Assembly: GCF_002906155.1 (NCBI RefSeq)
Contig: NZ_MUJK01000005.1
Coordinates: 372,001-436,000 of the forward strand
DNA from: Pseudomonas laurylsulfativorans
GTDB lineage: Bacteria; Pseudomonadota; Gammaproteobacteria; Pseudomonadales; Pseudomonadaceae
Length of the DNA stretch: 64,000 nt
Reading direction: 5' to 3'
A program made the position numbers and the translations under genes. Below, piece after piece: positions 50,942 to 59,376 of the stretch. The notes under the pieces were generated by a model. It was not told where the DNA came from, made no database searches, and worked only from the letters and a program-made list of their open reading frames with translations. Positions within the stretch are counted from its first letter, which is position 1, and each line of letters opens with the position of its first letter.

Positions 50942-51185
50942 ACTGCCATCACGACGGGTCGCTACCTACCGGTTCTGTTGAAAAAGTGGGATTTTCAGCT
51001 GGCCTGAACCCAGGCGCGGTTACCGCTACGGCGTCGGGCTAGCAGGCCTGCCGGAGCTTGACGATCTCGAGCAATTGTTGCGCGGAGTTATGCCCAGGAT
51101 GCATTAGGTAGGGGATCAACGGAAAGCTCAGGAGCCGCGCCATTCCCTGTAATGCAAAGCGGGTAGGTAGGAGACGATTGGTACA

Positions 51186-51947
51186 ATGACTGTCATAGAG
51201 CAAGCTGTAGACGCATTGCAGAAGGCCAAAAAGGTGGTCTTTTTCACGGGCGCCGGTATCTCCGCCGATAGCGGTATCCCCACGTACCGCGAAAAACTTT
51301 CTGGGATCTGGACAGGCTACGATCCTCGGGATTTAGAGACGGCCAAGGCCTTTCGGGAAAACCCAGCATTGGTGTGGGGATGGTATCTGTGGCGGCGTCT
51401 CCGGGTTGCTCAAGCAGAGCCCAATGCGGCACATCTTGCGGTATCCCGCATAGCTGACTCACAACGTCAAGTTTCTGTTATCACTCAGAATATTGACGAC
51501 CTTCATGAGCGAGCCGGCTCGTTGAATGTCGTGCATTTGCATGGCAGTTTGGCATTCCCCAAGTGCTTCGCCTGCCATCGGACTGCGGTAATTTCACCCG
51601 ATCAATCCGCTTTGCCGGATCACGGAGCTCTGATCGAACCTCCACGGTGTCAGCGTTGTAACGGAAAAATGCGTCCTGCGGTGGTCTGGTACGGAGAAGA
51701 TCTGCCGTCCCAAGCTTGGAAGGCCGCAGTCCACCTGGTTAAGGAATGCGATCTTCTGATCTCCGTTGGCACCTCTGGGATCGTTATGCCTGCCGCTGGC
51801 CTTCCCGACCTTGCGTTGGCGTCTGGCGCTTCGGTTATACATGTGAACAAGGCTGACGTCGCCATGGGTGAGCATAAGGAGTTCATGCTGATGGGGGCTG
51901 CCGCCGACGTACTGCCGATGCTGCTCAGAAGGATAGAGACGGGTTAA
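51186..51947 (+). CDS. Sir2-family NAD-dependent protein deacylase
   Basis: Cytosolic NAD+-dependent lysine deacylase of 253 residues. The nucleotide site is FFTGAGISADSGIPTYR, then TQNIDDLHERAG, the catalytic His in HLHGS, and a zinc ribbon with CFAC and CQRC. The tail has ISVGTSGIVMPA and IHVNKAD. The complete catalytic set fits a housekeeping-type CobB-like deacylase rather than the Sir2 domains fused in anti-phage NADases. It stands alone behind element 2, so it may be cargo. Confidence 0.85.
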   Translation: MTVIEQAVDALQKAKKVVFFTGAGISADSGIPTYREKLSGIWTGYDPRDLETAKAFRENPALVWGWYLWRRLRVAQAEPNAAHLAVSRIADSQRQVSVITQNIDDLHERAGSLNVVHLHGSLAFPKCFACHRTAVISPDQSALPDHGALIEPPRCQRCNGKMRPAVVWYGEDLPSQAWKAAVHLVKECDLLISVGTSGIVMPAAGLPDLALASGASVIHVNKADVAMGEHKEFMLMGAAADVLPMLLRRIETG

Positions 51948-52488
51948 TCCTGGAGATTTGAGCTGTGACGCTGCGTGTCGAGCGCAGATTTCTGATCCGC
52001 TCGTTTAGTCCACGACAGGCGTAGGAAAGTGTGTTGGACGCTTACGAATAGGGGTTTTATAGGGGATTATAGAGCGATTATAGAGCGATTATAGAGCGAT
52101 TATAGAGCGATTATAGAGCGATTATAGAGCGATTATAGAGCGATTATAGAGCGATTATAGAGCGATTATAGAGCGATTATAGAGTGGTACTGGCTGGCAC
52201 TGCGCCGCTGATATAGGTCTACCCGTAGCCCCGATGTATCACAGACCCAATTTCCCCCCCTCTTCAAATACCCACCCGAAGTGAGGTTCTGACAGGAAGT
52301 AGCTCAATCCGGAATCGGCCGTTGGTCACTTCTGACCGATGAACAAAGGGAAAGGGCTCGGAAACCGAAGACTATTCCTCCCGAGCGCTCGCTGTGTTTC
52401 TTCAGGCAAAGCTTTGACCTCGCTGGATGCCGTATCGAGATGCTTTCACGAAGAGAAACATGTAGCACGATGATCGGTTGAAATCCAT
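51948..52488. other. Non-coding region with an 11-bp tandem array
   Basis: About 540 bp with no convincing gene. Its main content is the tandem array at 52066-52186. The part after the array (52187-52488) has only short open frames on both strands without ribosome sites. Confidence 0.5.
52066..52186. repeat. 11-bp direct repeat, 11 copies
   Basis: The unit ATTATAGAGCG is repeated ten times perfectly and an eleventh time with one change (ATTATAGAGTG), with no spacers. The period is close to one helical turn, so the AT part recurs on one face of the DNA. It is not in a gene. Confidence 0.97.
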
Positions 52489-52719
52489 TCAATCAAAAGG
52501 TTTCGAATTCCTCTCTTCGTCCTCTAGCGATTTAAAGCTTCTGGGGCGGGCCGGTGGGCCAGACCCGCGAAGTGCTGCCTTTATGGTATCCGCCGCACGC
52601 TCAAGCTCCGCAGGGGATGCAGCATAAACAGCTGCTATGAGGCGATTGCGAGCGTGCATTCTAATTTCCAGCGCGTGCAGGAACTCTTGCTCTTCGAGTG
52701 ACCGCGCTATCTTTATCAT
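52489..52719 (-). CDS. Small uncharacterised protein
   Basis: 76 residues, not recognised. Largely helical and charged (EEQEFLHALEIRMHARNRL), then an Ala-rich helix and a Pro-rich tail. GAAGG lies about 9 bp before ATG 52719. Lies alone between the tandem repeat and a HAD-like gene on the other strand. Confidence 0.5.
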   Translation of the reverse strand: MIKIARSLEEQEFLHALEIRMHARNRLIAAVYAASPAELERAADTIKAALRGSGPPARPRSFKSLEDEERNSKPFD

Positions 52720-52905
52720 TTTCAGGCCTTCGGTGATTACACCAAAATTGAGGCTATCACAGGCACTGCCGGCCCCAGGCGCTGATTTTTGACGAATAAC
52801 TCCTCACCCACAGAAACCACTGGAGAAAGCAAAGTGAGTGGAGAACACGCCATGATCCATCGGTCTCAAGCCATTTGGTGAGGGCCATTTACGGGAGAAG
52901 CATCG

Positions 52906-53418
52906 GTGCAGAGGAGTACGCACATCCTTTTTCTTGATTTTGATGGCGTCTTACACCCCGACGCCGTCTACTTGTCACGCCAAGGGCCGACACTGAAAGC
53001 CGAAGGTACGCTTTTTATGTGGGCGCCAATTCTTGCCAAACTACTCGACGATTTTCCAATGATCTCGTTGGTATTGAGCACTGGTTGGGTCCGGCATCTT
53101 GGCTATAAGCGAGCACTTGGCTTTCTACCTCTTGAGTTGCGAGAGCGAGTTATCGGTGCCACGTGGCATAGCTCGATGGCCAAAGGCTGGGTGGATGAAA
53201 ACCAATGGGACGGGAGGACAAGATACGACCAGATCTGCCGCTACGCTGCCCGCTCAAAGCTTCGGCACTGGATCGCCCTTGATGACGATGTACAAGGATG
53301 GGCAGAGGGGGCAGCGCAACATCTCATTGCCTGCGTACCCGACCTTGGGCTCAGCTCCGCCCAGACCCAAACAGAGCTTCAAAGATGTCTGAGGGAAATG
53401 TGTTCGTTCCAAGGGTAG
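52906..53418 (+). CDS. HAD-like phosphatase domain protein
   Basis: 170-residue protein with the HAD motif I, ILFLDFDGVLHPD, at the N-terminus, and LVLSTGWVR as a motif II equivalent. WIALDDDVQGW near the C-terminus provides the acidic motif IV. Single-domain proteins like this are common in accessory regions and resemble the HAD domain linked to RNA-repair proteins. Substrate unknown. GTG 52906 has GGGAGA 8 bp upstream. Confidence 0.75.
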   Translation: MQRSTHILFLDFDGVLHPDAVYLSRQGPTLKAEGTLFMWAPILAKLLDDFPMISLVLSTGWVRHLGYKRALGFLPLELRERVIGATWHSSMAKGWVDENQWDGRTRYDQICRYAARSKLRHWIALDDDVQGWAEGAAQHLIACVPDLGLSSAQTQTELQRCLREMCSFQG

Positions 53419-53520
53419 CCAAGCAACAACGCATGTCTGGCTCGGGGCCAGTCTCCAATGATTTGATGGGCGACCTAATGGGACAACCTTGCGGTTTCAT
53501 CGAAACAAATCGCATCCTTG

Positions 53521-53568
53521 CTTGGCTGCTTGGCTGCTTGGCTGCTTGGCTGCTTGGCTGCTTGGCTG
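53521..53568. repeat. 8-bp direct repeat, 6 copies
   Basis: CTTGGCTG repeated six times without interruption and with a partial unit on each side. Number of copies is likely to vary by slippage. It is 188 bp before the start of the restriction-modification gene. Confidence 0.97.
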
Positions 53569-53634
53569 CTGTAGGTGGGCAAAGTTATTTGTCACATCGG
53601 TCAAAGTTAAGTGGTTCGACCACAGTTAGTGGCT

Positions 53635-53673
53635 AAAAAACCCCAGTAGATCTCGTATCTCCTGGGGTTTTTT
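53635..53673. terminator. Bidirectional terminator before the type ISP gene
   Basis: AAAAAACCCCAG (53635-53646) pairs with CTGGGGTTTTTT (53662-53673) around a 15-nt loop. A/T tracts on both sides allow both directions. It isolates the RM gene from upstream transcription. Confidence 0.85.
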
Positions 53674-53756
53674 GGCTGCTGATAGAGGCGTCTATTGGTA
53701 GACTGGAAAAATTTTGCGCCCAGACGTGCGCTAGCAGTAATTAAAAGGAATTCTTC

Positions 53757-56700
53757 ATGTCCGCCTTATCTGCCCTGCTCGGCACCTACCGTTCAGCCTC
53801 CGTCACCGAACGTGAAAAAGGCACCTACTTCGAAGAGTTGATCTGCGCCTATCTGCGCAACGAGGCCACCTACCGCGACCTCTACGACCAGGTGTGGACG
53901 TATGCAGAGTGGGCCAAAGAAAGAGGCCTGAGTGGCAAGGATGCTGGTATCGATCTGGTAGCCAAAACCCGAGGCACAGACGAGTACCATGCCATCCAAT
54001 GCAAGCTGTATGCAGAGGACTATAAAGTCCAGAAGAAGGACATCGACAGCTTCTTCACCGCCTCGGGCAAAGCGCCGTTCACGCACAGAGTAATCGTCAC
54101 CACAACCAACAACTGGAGTGAGCACGCCGAGGATGCCTTGCAGGGCCAGCAGCCCCCTGTCAGTAAAATCGACCTGCAAGCACTGGAAGACAGTCAGATT
54201 GACTGGGCGAAGTATCAGCCCAAGCAAAGGATTGTGATAAAGGCCAAGAAGCAATTACGCGAGCACCAGCAAACAGCGCTTAATGCTGTGGCAGCAGGCC
54301 TCAAGGACGCCGAACGTGGCAAGCTGATCATGGCCTGCGGTACTGGCAAGACCTTCACCAGTCTGAAGATTGCCGAGCAGCAGGCTGGCAAGGGCAAGCG
54401 CGTACTTTTCCTAGTGCCCAGCCTGTCGCTGTTGTCGCAGTCGCTTACCGAGTGGACGCAGGAAAGCGAAACCCCGCTCCACAGCTTTGCCGTCTGCTCG
54501 GACAGCGACGTTGGTAAGAAGCGCAAGGTTGAAGACGACGCCGTTCAAGTCTTCACTCACGAGCTGCGTTATCCGGCCACTACTAAGGCTGATCGTCTCG
54601 CTGCGGAAATGCCTAAACGTCACGATGCGGAACACATGAGCGTAGTGTTTTCAACCTATCACTCCATCGATGTGATCAGCCGTGCCCAGCATGAGCACGG
54701 TCTACCAGCTTTCGATCTAGTGATCTGCGATGAAGCGCACCGCACCACTGGCGCGACATTTGGCGAGGATGATGAAAGCACCTTCGTGCGCATCCATGAT
54801 GCAGACTACATCCGCGCCGCCAAGCGCCTGTACATGACTGCCACGCCTCGTATCTATGGCGACAATGCAAAGATTAAGGCCGAGTCCGGCGAAGTCACCC
54901 TCTGCTCGATGGATGACGATGCGCTGTATGGCAAAGAGCTATTCGTCATCAACTTCTCTGAAGCCGTTCAGCGCGGCCTGCTCACCGACTACAAAGTGCT
55001 GGTACTCACCGTCGAAGAAAGCGCCATCAGTCGCCGTCTCCAGGACTTGCTGAGAGACGAAGACAACCAGCTCAAGGTCGACGACGCGGCCAAAATCGTC
55101 GGCTGTTGGAAAGCGCTGGCCAAACAGGGGCTAGCCGAGCAGTTGGTGGGTGACGGCGAGCCAATGAAGCGCGCTGTGGCGTTCTGCCAAGTCATCTCGC
55201 CCAACTACAAGGGCACCAAGCACAAGGTCAGCTCGATCAACATCGCAAGCATGTTTCAGTCGGTGGTGGAGGCTTACCAGGAGTCTGAAGAAATCGACGA
55301 AGCTTCGCGAATCATCTGTGAGGCCGAACACGTCGATGGCGGCATGAATGCCAGCCAGAAGGAAGCCAAGCTCAATTGGCTAAAGGAAGAAGCTCCAGCT
55401 AATACCTGCCGCATTCTCAGCAACGTGCGCTGCCTGTCAGAGGGGGTGGACGTTCCGGCGCTGGATGCCGTGCTCTTCCTCACTCCGCGTAACTCACAGG
55501 TGGACGTGGTGCAATCGGTGGGCCGTGTGATGCGCAACGCACCGGGCAAGAAGCGCGGCTATGTGGTGCTGCCTGTGGTCATTCCAGCTGGCATGGAGCC
55601 TCATGAAGCCCTCAACGACAACCAGACCTACAAAGTGGTTTGGCAGGTGCTCCAGGCGTTGCGCTCCCACGACGACAGTTTCGACGCAATGGTCAACAAG
55701 CTCGACCTGATCGGCTCAGACCCGCGCAAGATGGAAGTCATCGCCATCACGGACAAGGCTGACAAGAAAGCGAAGAAATCCAGCGGTACTAGCAGCGGCA
55801 AGGCCGGCAAAGGCCAGTATGGCATTGGCGAAAAGCGCCCAAAACACGATGCCGAAGGCCAAATGACCCAGCAAGCCGAGTTGACCTACGAAGTGGGGGA
55901 AATCGAAAAGGCCATCTACGCCAAGATCGTCGATAAGTGCGGAAACCGCCATCACTGGGAAGACTGGGCCAACGACATCGCCAAGATCGCCCGTACACAC
56001 ATCGACCGCATCCAGGGTATCTTGGAGAACCCGGTTAACACCCAGGAAAAGGTAGCTTTCAACGCCTTTGCCGCCGAGCTGCGTGACGACCTTAACGACA
56101 GCGTCAGCGATGGCGAGATTGTCGAAATGCTCGCACAGCACCTGGTTACCAAGCCGGTGTTCGATGCGCTTTTCGACGAACACAGCTTTGCCAATCACAA
56201 CCCCATGTCCAAGGCTATGCAGGGTGTGCTGGACGCGCTCCATGAACACCACCTGGCCAAGGAAGCCGACACCCTAGATAAGTTCTATGCCAGCGTGCGT
56301 CAACGCGCTGCCGGTATCAACAACGCCCAGGGTAAACAGAAGATTATCGTCGAGCTGTACGATAAGTTCTTTCGTAACGCATTCCCCAAAATGACTGAGC
56401 GCCTAGGCATCGTTTACACACCGGTCGAGGTGGTGGACTTCATCCTTCACAGCGTCAATCATCTACTGCAACAGGAATTCGGCCAGACCCTCGGCAGCAA
56501 GGGCGTTCACATCATTGACCCTTTTACCGGTACAGGCACCTTCATCACCCGCCTGATCCAGTCGGGGTTGATCAAGCCGGAAGAGCTATCGCACAAGTAC
56601 AAGCACGAAATTCACGCCAATGAGCTGGTACTGCTGGCCTACTACATCGCCACCATCAATATCGAAGCGGCCTACCACGGCGAAGTGATCGACGAGTACA

Positions 56701-58637
56701 CGCCGTTTGAGGGCATCTGCCTCACCGACACCTTCCAGATGTATGAGAAGGACGATCTGGTAAACGCCCTGCTGGAAGACAACAGCGCCCGCCGTAAGAG
56801 GCAAAAGGAACTGGATATTCGGGTGATCGTGGGTAATCCCCCGTATTCAGTGGGTCAGGGTGATGCCAACGCTAACAATGCCAATGTGGGATATCCATCA
56901 TTGGACGCACGTATTCGTGACACCTATGCCGCACGCTCCAGTGCGAACAACAAAAACGCCCTATACGACAGCTATATCCGTGCCATCCGCTGGGCCAGTG
57001 ATCGTATCGGTAATGCTGGCATCATCGGGTTTGTCACTAATGCCGGTTGGATCGAGGCAAATACCGCCGACGGCCTGCGTAAATGCTTAACCGATGAGTT
57101 TTCCAGCCTTTATGTGTTCCACCTACGTGGAAACGCTCGTACTTCGGGTGAAACGCGGCGCAAAGAAAAAGACAATGTTTTCGGCATGGGCAGCCGAGCC
57201 CCGATTGCCATTTCTCTTTTGGTTAAAAATCCCAGCGCTACTGAACAAGGCCAGATTCATTTTCAAGATATAGGCGACTATCTCAGCCGCGAAGAAAAGC
57301 TGGAAAAGATTGCTAACTACGCCAGCTTGGCCGGTATCGAACAGTGGCGTCATATCACCCCCGACGAACACGGAGACTGGTTGAAGCAGCGTGATAGCAG
57401 CTTTGGTCAGTTTATTGTAATCGGGGACAAGAAAAGCGACGGCCTCAAAATATTCGACAACTATTCTGGCGGTGTTCAAACCAACAGGGATGCTTGGGTT
57501 TTTAACTATTCAAAAACATCGCTTATACGCAACGTGGGCAGTTTGATCGGAAAATATTGTTCAGAGTTATCTCGATTCAATGCTGTTCATTCCGTTGCCG
57601 AAAGGCATACAAGAGAGCGTGTGGCTGCTGATTTCCTTGATAAGGACTCCACACTTATCAGCTGGTCACGATCACTACGAGCTGACGCCATCAAGAACAA
57701 ACCACTCGGTTTTGATGCCGAACGGATAACAGTCTCGACGTATAGGCCATTTACGAAACAATGGATGTATTTCGACAGACGCTTGAATGAGATGGTCTTG
57801 CAAATGCCGAGGCTATTCCCGGTTCCGTCTGCGCAGAATTTGATAATCACTTTCAAAGAGCGCTGGAGTGGTGATGGCCAGTTTGCGCTGATAACCAACT
57901 CTATTTTGGAGCAGCAGACAGATGGAGGGGCGCAGTGCTTCCCTCTCTACCTTTACGACGAAGCCGCCCAAGCCTCAAAAGACGACCTCTTTGCCGAGCA
58001 AACTGAAGGTGGATTGCGCCGTCGTGACGCCATCACAGATTCAGGACTGGCTCACTTCCAAGGGGCTTATCCTGGCGAGCAAATCAGTAAGGAAGACCTG
58101 TTCTATTACGTCTACGGTATCCTCCATTCCTCCGACTACCGCGAACGCTTTAACGACAACCTGAGCAAGGAACTCCCGCGCATTCCAGCAGTGAAGAAAG
58201 CCTTCGATTTCTGGGCTTTCAGCAAAGCGGGCCGCGACCTGGCTGACCTTCACCTTAATTACGAAACCGTCGAGCCGTACCCATTGAGCATCGAAGCCAA
58301 GGGCACGCTGACCAATGCGGATTACCGCGTGGAGAAGATGAAGTTTGCCAAGAAGGGCGACAAGACCACTGTCATCTACAACCACCGCATCACCATCAAG
58401 GGGATCCCCGAGGCGGCGTGGGATTATGTGGTCAACGGTAAGGCTGCACTGGACTGGGTGATGGAGCGCCAAGCTGTGCGTACAGATAAAACCAGCAACA
58501 TCGTCAATGACGCCAACGATTGGGCCATCGAGACCATAGGCAATTCAAAATACCCGCTGGAGCTGTTCCAGCGCGTGGTGACGGTAAGCCTAGGAACCAT
58601 GAAAATCGTGCAATCCCTCCCTCCCCTCGACATCTGA
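53757..58637 (+). CDS. Single-chain type ISP restriction-modification enzyme (LlaGI-like)
   Basis: One polypeptide of 1626 residues with nuclease, motor, methyltransferase and target recognition, as in LlaGI-type enzymes. An Mrr-like nuclease is at the N-terminus with D66 (AGIDLVAK) and Q81-x-K83 (IQCKLY). The SF2 helicase has CGTGKT near 193-199, ICDEAHR near 323, MTATPR and QSVGRVMR near 584. The adenine methyltransferase has DPFTGTGTF near 921 and NPPY near 1026. The C-terminal 500 residues are the likely recognition domain. AGGAA precedes ATG 53757. No separate specificity or methylase gene is nearby, as expected. Every catalytic motif looks intact. Confidence 0.9.
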   Translation: MSALSALLGTYRSASVTEREKGTYFEELICAYLRNEATYRDLYDQVWTYAEWAKERGLSGKDAGIDLVAKTRGTDEYHAIQCKLYAEDYKVQKKDIDSFFTASGKAPFTHRVIVTTTNNWSEHAEDALQGQQPPVSKIDLQALEDSQIDWAKYQPKQRIVIKAKKQLREHQQTALNAVAAGLKDAERGKLIMACGTGKTFTSLKIAEQQAGKGKRVLFLVPSLSLLSQSLTEWTQESETPLHSFAVCSDSDVGKKRKVEDDAVQVFTHELRYPATTKADRLAAEMPKRHDAEHMSVVFSTYHSIDVISRAQHEHGLPAFDLVICDEAHRTTGATFGEDDESTFVRIHDADYIRAAKRLYMTATPRIYGDNAKIKAESGEVTLCSMDDDALYGKELFVINFSEAVQRGLLTDYKVLVLTVEESAISRRLQDLLRDEDNQLKVDDAAKIVGCWKALAKQGLAEQLVGDGEPMKRAVAFCQVISPNYKGTKHKVSSINIASMFQSVVEAYQESEEIDEASRIICEAEHVDGGMNASQKEAKLNWLKEEAPANTCRILSNVRCLSEGVDVPALDAVLFLTPRNSQVDVVQSVGRVMRNAPGKKRGYVVLPVVIPAGMEPHEALNDNQTYKVVWQVLQALRSHDDSFDAMVNKLDLIGSDPRKMEVIAITDKADKKAKKSSGTSSGKAGKGQYGIGEKRPKHDAEGQMTQQAELTYEVGEIEKAIYAKIVDKCGNRHHWEDWANDIAKIARTHIDRIQGILENPVNTQEKVAFNAFAAELRDDLNDSVSDGEIVEMLAQHLVTKPVFDALFDEHSFANHNPMSKAMQGVLDALHEHHLAKEADTLDKFYASVRQRAAGINNAQGKQKIIVELYDKFFRNAFPKMTERLGIVYTPVEVVDFILHSVNHLLQQEFGQTLGSKGVHIIDPFTGTGTFITRLIQSGLIKPEELSHKYKHEIHANELVLLAYYIATINIEAAYHGEVIDEYTPFEGICLTDTFQMYEKDDLVNALLEDNSARRKRQKELDIRVIVGNPPYSVGQGDANANNANVGYPSLDARIRDTYAARSSANNKNALYDSYIRAIRWASDRIGNAGIIGFVTNAGWIEANTADGLRKCLTDEFSSLYVFHLRGNARTSGETRRKEKDNVFGMGSRAPIAISLLVKNPSATEQGQIHFQDIGDYLSREEKLEKIANYASLAGIEQWRHITPDEHGDWLKQRDSSFGQFIVIGDKKSDGLKIFDNYSGGVQTNRDAWVFNYSKTSLIRNVGSLIGKYCSELSRFNAVHSVAERHTRERVAADFLDKDSTLISWSRSLRADAIKNKPLGFDAERITVSTYRPFTKQWMYFDRRLNEMVLQMPRLFPVPSAQNLIITFKERWSGDGQFALITNSILEQQTDGGAQCFPLYLYDEAAQASKDDLFAEQTEGGLRRRDAITDSGLAHFQGAYPGEQISKEDLFYYVYGILHSSDYRERFNDNLSKELPRIPAVKKAFDFWAFSKAGRDLADLHLNYETVEPYPLSIEAKGTLTNADYRVEKMKFAKKGDKTTVIYNHRITIKGIPEAAWDYVVNGKAALDWVMERQAVRTDKTSNIVNDANDWAIETIGNSKYPLELFQRVVTVSLGTMKIVQSLPPLDI

Positions 58638-58644
58638 TTCGCAT

Positions 58645-58682
58645 ATGTCACCGGCCATTAGACATGGCTGGTGACATTTTTT
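58645..58682 (+). terminator. Rho-independent terminator after the type ISP gene
   Basis: ATGTCACCGGCCAT (58645-58658) pairs with ATGGCTGGTGACAT (58664-58677), one G-U pair, followed by a T-run. This separates the RM gene from the retron-like locus. Confidence 0.9.
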
Positions 58683-58683
58683 C

Positions 58684-59046
58684 AGGTTGAAAACCTTCTC
58701 CCTGTTCTGTAGAACTGTCATTGCTGGGTGTTACCGCCCAGGTGCTCTTTAAACATGGTTATGAATCGGGTTTGCAGTTGGTGGTCGGGAAACTGACCAG
58801 CTTTGGTGTTCTCCAGAGCTACCTTCGCCCCACACCTGTCGTCACCCCGATGTGCTCAGCGCTGAGGGTTTCGTGGCAAACGTCACGAGGCTGTCAGCGA
58901 CGCTCCTTCGGTTAATCGACAGAAATGCGGCGGACGGCTTATCAAGGATTTGATAAGCAGAACTGTGGTTTGTAGCGGCATCTTCAAAGTTCCATTCGGC
59001 CCGGAATACCTGGCGGCGGAGTAATCCACCGTAAGGAACTGTAACC
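58684..59046 (+). ncRNA. Hairpin-rich segment, candidate retron msr-msd RNA
   Basis: No gene, but at least seven short stems in 275 nt. These are 58684-58696, 58724-58741 (7 bp), 58782-58799 (6 bp), 58800-58819 (7 bp), 58871-58888 (7 bp), 58891-58922 and 58937-58958 (9 bp perfect, GGAT loop). A palindrome CTCAGCGCTGAG lies at 58855. Position between a terminator and the RT operon is where retron template RNAs occur. I could not identify the a1/a2 pairing or the priming guanosine, so ends are approximate. Confidence 0.5.
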
Positions 59047-59301
59047 ATGAAGAAAGTAAAGAAAGCTGTCGGTATTCGTATCGATCAGCACATGCACAAC
59101 ACTGAAGATGCCCGCGTTAAAGTGGAAGCAGCCCCTCAGCAGAAAGATCACAAGTGGGGAAATCGTCTAAAGACTTTGTCTGTCAAGGCAGCCAAAGTGG
59201 CCAAACGTATTCCGTACTACATCTGGATTTTGGAAAAGGCTGTGATTGCTTGGGATTGGATCTGCGAAAATGCAGAGACAATTTTTGAGGTAATCTCATG
59301 A
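59047..59301 (+). CDS. Small protein upstream of the retron-type reverse transcriptase
   Basis: 84 residues, not recognised. The N-terminal half is Lys-rich and polar (MKKVKKAVGIRIDQHMH). The C-terminal part is an aromatic amphipathic or membrane-seeking helix (IPYYIWILEKAVIAWDWIC). AAGGA lies 11 bp before ATG 59047, so it is probably translated. It is the only candidate accessory or effector gene adjoining the RT, whose likely start is 75 bp downstream. A pore-forming or membrane-acting effector is conceivable but is pure inference. Confidence 0.6.
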   Translation: MKKVKKAVGIRIDQHMHNTEDARVKVEAAPQQKDHKWGNRLKTLSVKAAKVAKRIPYYIWILEKAVIAWDWICENAETIFEVIS

Positions 59302-59329
59302 CGCAACAAACCACATCATTCGAATTCTA

Positions 59330-59357
59330 GTGAGGCCGATCCAGTGATCGGCCTCAC
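59330..59357 (+). repeat. Perfect 11-bp hairpin just before the RT gene
   Basis: GTGAGGCCGAT (59330-59340) and ATCGGCCTCAC (59347-59357) with a CCAGTG loop. It sits 20 bp before ATG 59377 and could be part of the retron RNA, a processing signal or a translation-control element. No T-run follows. Confidence 0.75.
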
Positions 59358-59376
59358 GTCATTTCGGGGACAGGAA

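Larger units (their letters stand above)
53419..53756. other. Intergenic region upstream of the type ISP gene
   Basis: 338 bp containing an 8-bp tandem repeat (53521-53568), a small hairpin GTGGTTCGACCAC (53611-53623) and a bidirectional terminator (53635-53673). The restriction-enzyme promoter should lie in the last 80 bp. Confidence 0.5.

Noticed and set aside
50942-51185. A remnant of an insertion sequence between the small tns gene and sir2
   Set aside because: The segment has the look of transposase-end sequence but no frame, inverted repeat or duplication could be shown, so no call is made.
51186-51947. Sir2 as an anti-phage NADase effector
   Set aside because: The protein is a complete, single-domain deacylase with a zinc ribbon and catalytic His and lacks the fused sensor or effector domains of known Sir2 defence proteins. 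A defence role rests only on location.
52066-52186. CRISPR array
   Set aside because: Units are contiguous 11-mers without spacers and no cas gene is seen, so it is a simple tandem repeat. Likewise for 53521-53568.
52304-52492. A short open frame of 62 residues on the minus strand
   Set aside because: No ribosome site and no recognisable sequence. It overlaps an equally weak plus-strand frame.
53588-53596. TTTGTCACA, a match to the TnsB site of element 1, as a possible transposon end
   Set aside because: Only one copy is present, without the 20-bp periodicity or a TGT/ACA tip, so a chance 9-mer match is the simpler view.
53298-53636. A 112-residue open frame across the CTTGGCTG repeat
   Set aside because: It overlaps the HAD gene in another frame, has no ribosome site, and encodes a low-complexity Leu/Ala/Trp stretch made by the repeat.
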